Shown here one piece after another: positions 55,007 through 64,000 of a stretch of 64,000 nucleotides of DNA (position 1 is the first letter of the stretch; each line of letters begins with the position of its first letter). Position numbers and translations under genes: made by a program. The DNA is taken from the NCBI RefSeq assembly GCF_000143415.4, contig NW_003314266.1, positions 3,149,306 through 3,213,305 on the forward strand. Direction: 5' to 3'. The notes beneath the pieces were generated by a model that was not told the DNA's origin, made no database searches, and saw only the letters and a program-made list of their open reading frames with translations. Source of the stretch: Selaginella moellendorffii (taxonomy: Eukaryota > Streptophyta > Lycopodiopsida > Selaginellales > Selaginellaceae).

Positions 55007-58000
55007 AAGAGTCTCAACGAGTATTATTCAATGAGATTGGGCAACTAGTCTCGTTGCATACGTAGAGATGAAAATGATGATCCGAGTGGGTACACGTTTG
55101 GGTGCAAAGACTTCACATTTGTTCCTTGGGTATGGATTCGGTTACCTTGTTGTACCATATTCTGTGAGCTTGAGCTTGGGCTCACAAGAGGGATTGAGTT
55201 GTTCCATGTACCATGGGTAAAAGCAAACCTTCCCTAAGTTTGCTATGAGTGGCAATAGGCTGGTCTGTAGCTATTTAGCACGGCACTAGTGGATCCTTCC
55301 TAGGCATGATTACAAGTGAATCAATCAAGACTATAGGGATGAGTCTATTGATTCAAGTAACCATTGTTGTGCTCTCTCATAAACTTTTCTTGGATTGGAC
55401 TGAAGGCAGTGCGAATGCAAGCTTGAGGTGTAGTCAAAGATGAGGAGTCGTCGGGGACGAAGGATCAAACACATAAATCATTTTCTCTTCTTGGAAAGAT
55501 AATTTGCAACGAGGTGTTAACTCATTGCTCGTGTTCACATTATGCAATCAAGAGTCCCTACCTTGATGCATGTTGGAAATGATCGTCTTACAAGTGGTGA
55601 GTCATGGGATGGATAGTGGTGAAACGTTATACCATTTTGTCTAAGATTGCTATGGAAGACTGGGGTTGCAATGCTCAATTCTTTTCCGGAGAACCTTGCT
55701 ATTGCTCCTTGAGTAGCTTGGTGTTGGATTAGTATTGAGTTTGGTCGGATAGAGAGTAGCATGAGCTTGTCCATATTGTGAACAAAAGTTAATGGTGTTG
55801 AGTGTTGTAAATCTCTATTGGTGGAGTGTCGCATTTATGTTGCATTTTATCGAATCGAGTTGACACTTGATAATCACATAAACCTTTGAAGTAATGACAT
55901 GGGTGTTGCTCATAGTGTTGCTCAATTGATGATCAAGTCATTGTGATTACCATATCATATCCATGTGATAATGAGCAATGTGTTTACGAAGTTGCTTGGT
56001 TAAACGATGATCAACCCTAAAGTGGTTGATGGTGAAGCTAGTCTACTTACACGAAGTAGCATTGTAGTAGCTTTGACTAGATTCTCGATAGTTGCTAAGC
56101 TTAAATTGGTTCCTTAGTTCATAGAGTTTGCTCATTAAGGTGTTGGAAAGGGTTGTAGCATTCATTTGCTATAGCTCATTAGTTGATCCGTTAACATTTG
56201 GAGTAGATTGTTGGATAGAGAAGGTGTGAGGTTGAGGCATTGACATTACTAGCACTTGTGTTAGTGGAAGTGGCATTGTTATTTTAAGTGATGAGGAAGT
56301 TTCTTTAGAGCTTAATTTTCCATGTCATTTTTCTTGTTAGTGTTTTAGCTCCACATTGGATCTTGAAGGTGGTTGAAGAAGAGTGTTAGTGCAATGTGGA
56401 TATCCGAAGATGTGGTCTTCGTGATCAAGCCTTAGATGTTCCATTTGCATTTTACGGATGTCAGTGTTGGATGTCGAAAGAATGGGTAAAAAGATGTTCA
56501 AGGCTTAAGCATATTATGGGTCATGAGAATTTGTGTTGAGGTGAACCTATGTGAAGTTGTTAGTAGGAGGAAGTTGGTTGAGTTTTGAAAGTTTGCATTC
56601 TTAGACTGAGAGTCATTCTTTCTCTAGGATGGAAATTTTTCCACAAATTTTCTTAAGCTCTTCCAATGGCTAATCTGTTGATCACTTTGTATGAAAACCA
56701 TTCCGTTTTCGTAAACTAGTACAAACTAGTGAAGGGGTTGAAGTTGACTTTGGTTAACTTAGACCTTAGTATATAGTTTGTATGATGCAGCCCGAAAGGG
56801 ATGCTAACTTTTGGGGCTAAGGCAATTGAGTTGGATAGAGTCTGGAGTTAGTGTAGAAAAGTGGCCGTTGCACTTTTCTAGAAAGGTGACGCTTGTGCCT
56901 TTCTTTTGTAGCATTATGCTTGGTGGCAGGTTGCACTTTGCATTTCGTTAGACTCTATGAGAGTAGTGAGCTCTCATTGATCTTGACTTGGTCTTGGTGG
57001 ACCTGCGCCTTGACTGAGGATAGTGATATCCAACTTAGTTGTTTGCAGTTAAGATGTTGGTACCTGTATTATAACTTTGTCTATAAGGAGGTTGTGTACC
57101 GATATGGATCCATCTCATGGTCTTCGCTTTAGTTTCGACTAAGTGTTAATCATGCATAGCTAGCCTCTTCAAAACATGCTCAAAGCTATTGGTTAAACGT
57201 GTTAATGAGCTTATCGCGGTTGAGTTGGATTTGAGTGGTCATTTAGTTTGTGCTTGTCCATGAACCTTTATCTCATATCTGGGGTATTACATTCATGTTG
57301 GACAAGTGTGTAACTCAATGGCATGAGTTAGTGTTTGGGTCTTGTGAAAGGCAAGACAAGTGATTGTTGGTTGCTTTACAACTAGTGATTGCTTGTAGAC
57401 TTTGTCAAGGGCTTTTGACACTTGCTTCACTCGATGATGATTTAGCAGTGATGGGCTTGCTTTACTAGATGGGGTTGTAGAGGATCGTGTCGTTAGACTT
57501 ACATGGGTTTTCCATGTTGGCATGTCGACTCTACCTCTATTGATATCATTTGGTTGCGTTTAATTCATAGTGTTGGATTTCATTGAGTCTTGGACGTGGT
57601 GATTCACTCCTTGAGAAAGTGTTATCTATAACTGAGTTTTGCTAAAAGATTGGTCTCGGATACTAACTAAAGTATCTTCGACCTTGGTTAGTTTGGTTGC
57701 TAGAGAACTTTGAGTGGTGATACACTCGTGCTTTCTTCTAGCTTTGTTCTAGTGTTGATGGCATTGAAGTGATGCCTTATCGTTGACATTGTCGATGTTG
57801 AAATTTTAGTGAAATGAGATGCCTCTCTGCAAGATTGATGTTGAGTTTCATTAATTTTGATGAAGATAGTGTTGATGATTTGGCTATAGCTTTGTGTTAT
57901 TAGCATTCTTGCATTTGCTAGTTAGCAATTGTGTTGACGTTCAAATGAACTGAGTGGCAAGTTTGAGTTAGTTGTGTTCTAAACGAGATTATTTAGTAGG

Positions 58001-59802
58001 GGTTAAGCTTTAGCTTTTCCTTGAAAAATGATTCAGTTGTGGACTATGCTAACTCTACAAGCAAAAGAGTTAATAATTGATATTGGAATGTTTGAATCCT
58101 TATTGGATTTGAGTTGGAATATATTGATCATTGATGATTCTTCTTGTGCTTGTTATAAAGTGAGTTACGTCTTGCTATAGATGGATTCATGGAGGATCGT
58201 TTGGTGATCACTTGTTAAGCATAGTTTCGTTATGCTTAGCTTTTGGATTGATGCAGATATGCTCTTCATTAACTTTGGCATTATGAAGTTTAGCTTATAA
58301 ATGTGTTGAGGAAGATATTGTGGGTTGCACCATAATTTCTTCTTTAGCATTGAAGTTAGTTCATGTGAGACTTGTGATCATTGTTAGAAAAGATTTGGCT
58401 ATAGACTTCTTCAAACTTTTGGTTCTTTGAGTTTTATGCTTGTTATTCCATTTGTTAGAAGTTGTTGGGGAAGGCATTATGGCTCATTAGCTTCAATATT
58501 GAAGTTGGCTTTTGCATTTTGCAGTCATTGGTGATGATTAATTATCATCTAAGATAATTGATTATCCTTATCAAAGGTTTTGCTTGATTATTGTTGATAG
58601 ATTGTTTTTTCGATGATGATTATGCATATCTCTTTTGATGGGATGATCGATGATCTTTCATGGTGGTTAGTTGTTATCTTTGATGGCTTTTGGCTTTTAG
58701 CAATACTACATGTTTTTTGTGGTTTGCTCTGGATTGGTCTTTTGGGTTTGAGACATCAGTAGGATGTTTTTGACACTTGCTTAGGCAACTTAAGTTCCTT
58801 AGTATTGTTGGCTGGGATCTATTTGGATTGGCTCGTGTGATAGTTGATATGACCGAGTGTTTGTTGGCCATGCAACATTCATTCTATTTTGTTGATTATT
58901 GCTCAAGTTTATTCTGATAGATTGGAATGTTATTTCCTCCGAGTGATACATTCGCGAGCATTTTGCTTGCTTGACGATGATACTTTGTGTTCTTTGAGTT
59001 CCCTTTTCTAAGTTGTTTGGCATTCTATCTGCAATCTTTGATAGTTAAGTTTGGTCATTGAGTTTTCTTGATGATACACTTGCTATTGAATTTTGTTGGA
59101 TGGTCATTCTTGTGTTTGCCAAATTATGATGATCTTGGTGGTTCCTATCTACAATATTATTAGTTTATCGGATGATAACTTACTTGGAATACTTTTGTGT
59201 TCTAATCTAAGATATACTCATTGATAATTAAGTTTCTAAGATATCATTGTTTATGACTTTGATATTGTCCCTCTATTGATCTTTGAGTTTGGGCCAGTAT
59301 AGGCAGACTGGCTTCGGCACTTCCTATGCATGTTGAAATCTTTAGTCATGGGGTAGCTACTGTCGACTGGTCACATAACCCGCCTCTCTGTTGATATTTC
59401 TTATTCTGTTAAAAGGGCGTGACCATGTAAACAACTCTAACTGTCTGTTTACAGTAGTCTATCTAAACCTTACCGACGGGTTTGGTTTCTTTGCTCAGGA
59501 GGGTTGGGGCCTCTGGCTTCTCTCTCTATGTCCTTGCGGGCAGGGGCGTATCACACTTTTGTAAGCTGGGTGACTCCCAGAGCAGCAAGGGTGGCTAACT
59601 CCATTGGTCATTTCCTTGTCGGCAACGGCCGGAAGGTGTCTGAGCTGGTAGCGCATCCGCGTTAGACAAAGAGGTTGCCTCCTAACTCATTTAAGTTGGT
59701 GCATTTCTCACATAGTGTGAATATTGTGAACTTTCTCTAGAGTTGTTTCCTTGGCGGTATTCTAGACTCGAGTGTGCATCGACGAGGACGTCGATCTTCC
59801 CT

Positions 59803-59814
59803 AGGGGGGGAGAG
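59803..59814 (+). other. Polypurine tract of element E
   Basis: AGGGGGGGAGAG immediately before the 3' LTR start TGTCGC. The same motif precedes LTR B (8141-8156) and, inverted, follows LTR F (61274-61287). Confidence 0.85.
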
Positions 59815-60130
59815 TGTCGCACATGTGACTTCGGGTATCAAAAGTTACCTGTCAACCTGTCCTTACGGACACTCTTACCTTACTGCCATGATGGCAGGAG
59901 GTCGGTATTGCTGGTTCCCTTTATCAGCCCCTCTTGTTCAAGTGTTAGTTTACTGGGCTTAGCATCTGTACTTAGCCAGATGGACATAAGGTAGGAACTC
60001 CTATGTGTTTCTAGCTGAGCATTCTCGGCCTGGCTCTTAGTTCTCTTTTGCTTTGTCTTGCACTGGCTTGGCAAGAACCCTCGCGTATTGAGATTGGTCC
60101 CTCAATATCGCCGGATGATAGCTTACCGTG
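59815..60130 (+). repeat. 3' LTR of element E, interrupted after 316 bp
   Basis: Matches 53844-54160 of the 5' LTR. It stops after GATGATAGCTTACCGTG, where the 5' LTR continues with TCTGCCAAACACC; the TGTAGCGC end of LTR F follows directly. Confidence 0.9.
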
Positions 60131-61273
60131 TGTAGCGCACGTGGTTTTGACCCTTTATCCTATGGTGATTTACCATAGGATAACACCACGAAGCGGAACC
60201 TAAACCCTCTTTGTGCCACGTGACAGATGCCACGTGTCACATGCCACGTGTCCATGCCACGTGTCCATAGGAACCCGAGGTTCAGGGCCTTGGGCCACTG
60301 AACGAAGGAACGGTGCCAAACTCCCAAGCGTGACGCCAAGGAGTGATGGAACCGGACCACGGAGCAACTCCCGAGCATATAGCCCAAGGAGCGAAGGGAC
60401 AGGGGCCCGGAGCGACTTGGAACAGTCCTAGAGCAACCAGCATCCCAATGCTAGGACCAGCACGCAAAACGGAGCCAAACGGAGTCTGGCGCTATTTCGG
60501 CATACCGGTGGCCTAACGTGAGAGTATGGGTACTCCACCAACTAGCATGGAATGGAACTTGGGCTTAGACCCAAGCCGGACGCAGAACAAGGACAGGCAC
60601 GCAAGCGGGAGCTAGACTATGCCTCAGGTTGGTCGGCCATGCCCGACCTACCCACTATCCCTACTATACATTTGGAACCCCCCATAGCCCCCCCCCCTTG
60701 AGGAACACACGCTTTGGGCTTTCACCCCAAGCCTCCCTTAGTATCAGGAGTTAGTCTCTGGGACAAGCTCAAAACTTACTAAATATGGAATGTCCCTAGA
60801 TTGCGAATTTGGACATGGGACGAACACCATTATGTTCAGGACGATCTCTACATTCCGTAGATATGCCAAATGAGCAAATCTGGACACTTTCCATAAATAG
60901 CATTGGGACCAAAATGAGACTAACACAAAGGGCATGATAGCGAGGGTGTTTGGCAGACACGGTAAGCTATCATCTAGCGATGTTGAGGGACCAATCTCAA
61001 TATCGCGGGGGTTCTTGATACTAGCAAGTGCAAGCCAATGACTCAAGTTTCTCAAACCAGGCCGAGTATGCTCAGCAAGAAACACATAGGGTTCCTACCT
61101 TATGTTTATCCAATCTAAGTGCATGTTCATTGACCAGTTTCTCAACTAGTTCAAGTGGGAACTGATAACGGGTCCAGCAATACCGACCTCCTGCCATCGT
61201 GGCAGTAAGGTAAGAGTGTCCGTAAGGACTGGCCGACAGGTAACTTTCGATACCTGAAGTCACATTCGCGACA
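60131..61273 (-). repeat. LTR (F), complete 3' LTR
   Basis: 1143 bp, plus-strand ends TGTAGCGCACGTGG and CATTCGCGACA. It is the best preserved copy in the window and my reference for placing the other LTRs. Confidence 0.9.
60217..60263 (-). promoter_or_regulatory. Four-site G-box/ABRE-like cluster in LTR F
   Basis: CACGTG at 60217, 60231, 60245 and 60258, spaced 13-14 bp, corresponding to the cluster in LTR E. The unit is GCCACGTGTCCAT on this strand. Confidence 0.6.
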
Positions 61274-64000
61274 CTCTCCCCCCCTTGGGAAGATCGACGT
61301 CCTCGTCGATGCACACTCGAGTCTAGAATACCGCCAAGGAAACAACTCCAGAAAAAGTTCACGGTACTCACACTATGTGAGAAATGCACCAACTTAAATG
61401 AGTTAAGGGGGCAACCTCTTTGTCTAACACGGATGCGCTACCAGCTCAGACACCTTCCGGCCGTCGCCGACAAGGAAATGACCAACGGAGTCAGCCACCC
61501 TTGCTGCTCTGGGAGTCACCCAGCTTACAAAAGTGTGATATGCCCCTGCCCGCAGGAACATAGAGAGAGAAGCCAGAGGCCCCAACCCTCCTAAGCAAAG
61601 AAACCAAACCCGTCGGTAAGGTTTAGATAGACTACTGTCAACAGGCAGTTTAGAGTTGTTTACACGGTCACGCCCTTTCACGGAACAAGGAACATCGACA
61701 GAGAGGCGGGTTATGTGACCAGTCGACAGTAGCTACCCCATGACTAGAGATTTCACCATGCACACGAAGTGCCGAAGCCAGTCTGCCTATACTGGCCCAA
61801 ACTCAAAGAGCAATAGATGGACAATATCAAAGTCAGAGACAATGATATCTGAGAAGCTTAATTACTAGTGATTATATCTTAGAGTAGAACACAAAAGTAT
61901 TCTAAGCAAGTTATCATCCGATAAACCAGTAGTATTGTAGATAGGAACCACCAACAGATTATCATAATTTGGCAAACACAGGAATGACCATCCAACAAAA
62001 TTCAATAGCTAGTATATCATTAAGGAAACTCAATGATGAAACTTAACTATCGAAGATAGTAGACAGTAAGCCAACAACTTACTAGAGAGAACTCAAAGAA
62101 CACAAAGTATCATTGACTAACAAGCACAATGCTCGCGAATGTATCACCTAAAGGAAATAACATCCAAATCTATCAAAACTAACTCGAGCAATGATCAACA
62201 GAAGAGAATGAATGTGGTAAGACCAACAAACACTCATTTCTGCCAACTATCACAAAAGCCAATCTGAATAGATCCCAGCCAACAATACCAAGGAACTCAA
62301 GTTGCCTAAGCAAGTGTCAGCAACATCCTACTGACGTCTCAAACCCAAGAGACCAATCCAGAGCAAACCACAAAGAATATGTGGTATTGCGAAAAGCCAC
62401 AAGCCATCAAAGAGAACAACTAACCACCATAAAAGATCATCAATCATCCTATCAATAGAGAAATGCATAATCATCATCGAAGAAAGAATCGACTATCCCG
62501 AAGAACAGCAAATCATTCTATACCAACAATAATCAAGCAAAACCCTTGACAAGGATAATCAACTATCTTAGATGATAGTCAATTATCACCAATGATTGCT
62601 AGATGCAAAAGCAAACGTCAACATCGAAGCTAATGAGCCAAAATGCCTTCCCCAACAACTTCTAACAAATGGAACAATGAGCATAAAACTCAAAGAACCA
62701 AAGCTCGAAGAAGCCTATAACTAAGTCTTGCCTAATAATGATCACGAGTCACATAGAAGCTAACTTCAATGCTAAAGAAGAAATCATGGTGCAACCCACA
62801 ATATCTTCCTCAACACATCCATAAGCCAAACTTCATAATGCCAAGGCTAATGAAGAGCGTATTTGCATCAATCCAAAAGCTAAGTATAACGAAGCTATGC
62901 TCAACACGTGATCATCAAACGATCCTCCATGAATCCATCTATAGCAAGACGTAACTCACTTCATAACAAGCTCAAAAAGAATCATTAATGATTGCTATAT
63001 TCCGAACTCAAATCCAGCAAGGACTCAACATTCTAATATCGATCACTAACTCTTCTTCTCGTAGAGTTAGCATAGTCCACGACTAAATCACTTTTCAAGG
63101 AAAAGCTAAAGCTCAACCCTCTACTAAATAATCTTGTCTAGAACACAACTAACTCAACTTGCCACTCAGTTCGTTTGAACGTCAACACAGTTGCTAACTA
63201 GCAAATGCACGAATGCCAACAACACAAAGCTATAGCCAAATCATCAACACTATATTCATCAAGACTAATGAAACTCAATATCAATCTTTTGGAAGGATAT
63301 CTCATTTCACTCAGATCTCAATATCAACAATGTCAATGACAAAGCATCACTTCAATGCCATCAACACCAAAACAAAGCTAGAAGAAAGCATGAGTGAATC
63401 ACCACTCGGAGCTTTCCAGCAACCAAGCTAACCAAGGTCGAAGATACTTTAATTAGTAACCGAGACCAATCCTTTAGCAAAACTCAGTTACAGATAACAC
63501 TTCCTCAAGGAGTGAGTCACCACATTCAAGACTCAATGAAATCCAACACTACGGACAAAATGTAACCAAATGATATCAACAGAGGTAGAGTCAACATGCC
63601 AACATGAAAAACTCATGTAAGTCTAACGACACGATCCTCCACAACACCATCCGGTAAAGCAAGCCCATCACTGCTAAATTATCATCGAGCAAAGCAAGTA
63701 TCAACAGTCTTTTTGACAAAGTCTACAAGTAATCACGAGTCGCAAAGCAACTAACAATCACCCTTTAACTTGCCTTCACAAGACCCAAACACTAACTCTT
63801 GTCATCAAGTTATATACTTGTCCAACATGAACATAATACCCCAAGTACGAGATAAAAGTTCATAGACAAGCACAAACTAAATGACTACTCGAATCCAACT
63901 CAACCGCAATAAGCTCACTAATGCATTTAGTCAACAGTTCTGAGCATGCCTTGAAAGAGCTAGCTATGCATGATCAACACTCAGCTGAAACTAAAGTGAA

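Larger units (their letters stand above)
53844..60130 (+). mobile_element. Non-coding LTR retrotransposon, element E (nested in D)
   Basis: 5' LTR 53844-54992, PBS 54995-55006, internal region 54993-59814, polypurine tract 59803-59814 and the start of the 3' LTR 59815-60130, which is cut by the insertion of element F. The 4.8-kb internal region contains no gag, protease, RT or integrase motif in any frame and only short spurious frames, yet it is conserved in sequence with the copies at 4222-8156 and 61274-64000. It is a large non-autonomous derivative. The leader words ('CAACTCAAAGTG..', 'TGGACAAGCTCATG..') recur in copies C and D. Confidence 0.88.
60131..64000 (-). mobile_element. Non-coding LTR retrotransposon, element F (nested in E)
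   Basis: Minus-strand element seen from its 3' LTR (60131-61273) and polypurine tract (61274-61287) into the internal region, which is the reverse complement of about 57150-59814 and runs off the right edge. Non-coding like its siblings. Its insertion point is inside the 3' LTR of element E; the second copy of the target site (expected CCGTG) would lie outside the window. Confidence 0.88.

Noticed and set aside
57293-59023. Short minus-strand frames inside the non-coding LTR element
   Set aside because: Not conserved as protein between the copies at 4-8 kb, 55-60 kb and 61-64 kb; frames break at equivalent sites.
57150-64000. Giant palindrome centred near 60.1 kb as a structural element
   Set aside because: LTR, polypurine tract and truncated-LTR boundaries show two separate insertions in opposite orientation, so nesting explains it.

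Overview
The window looks like a repeat-rich nuclear segment of a streptophyte genome. The evidence is spliced genes with short GT-AG introns (about 40-80 nt), several Ty3/gypsy lineages primed by initiator tRNA-Met, a TRIM element, a MULE/FAR1-type transposase relic, and a C-to-T decay pattern in CAG, CGA and CAA codons that fits plant CG/CHG methylation. The N4/N6-methyltransferase-like gene and the style of the MULE protein remind me of non-seed plants or charophytes, but I cannot name a species. There is no bacterial or organellar content and no convincing tRNA or rRNA gene.

Layout. 1-3.1 kb: 5' part of an autonomous Ty3/gypsy element on the minus strand (gag, protease, start of RT, PBS, LTR; a 100-N assembly gap lies in the LTR). 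4.2-9.3 kb: old plus-strand copy of a large non-coding LTR element. 9.3-15.1 kb: decayed LTR pieces, a TCGGNC satellite, an integrase relic, and a minus-strand LTR of the same family with part of its leader. 15.3-17.5 kb: a multi-exon host-like gene with an array of short exons each starting Asp-Cys-(Gly/Cys)-Gly, carrying two frameshifts. 18-25 kb: gypsy pol relics, with a 726-bp TRIM (5-bp target duplication) inserted in one of their LTRs. 26-31.9 kb: a gypsy element with an additional RNase H domain upstream of RT, full of stops. 32-35.8 kb: a truncated gypsy element whose RT reads YLND instead of YxDD. 36-38.9 kb: another gypsy relic.

39.7-51.4 kb is the gene-bearing island: a perfect 35-bp-arm hairpin, a tandem pair of CX2CX18HX3C zinc-binding protein genes (the second has a stop), a ten-exon methyltransferase-like gene on the minus strand, a divergently oriented MULE transposase relic, a gag relic, and an inverted second copy of the 15-kb gene. 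This copy is open where the first is broken, but lacks the 3' exons.

52-64 kb: three members of one non-coding LTR family nested in each other (minus element, interrupted by a plus element, interrupted by a minus element). Their LTRs carry a four-copy CACGTG (G-box/ABRE-like) cluster. The autonomous element at the left edge shares most of its LTR and its PBS with this family and is the obvious candidate for mobilising it in trans. Most of the window is therefore transposon sequence; probable host or captured genes are the two copies of the Asp-Cys-Gly-Gly gene, the zinc-binding pair and the methyltransferase-like gene.
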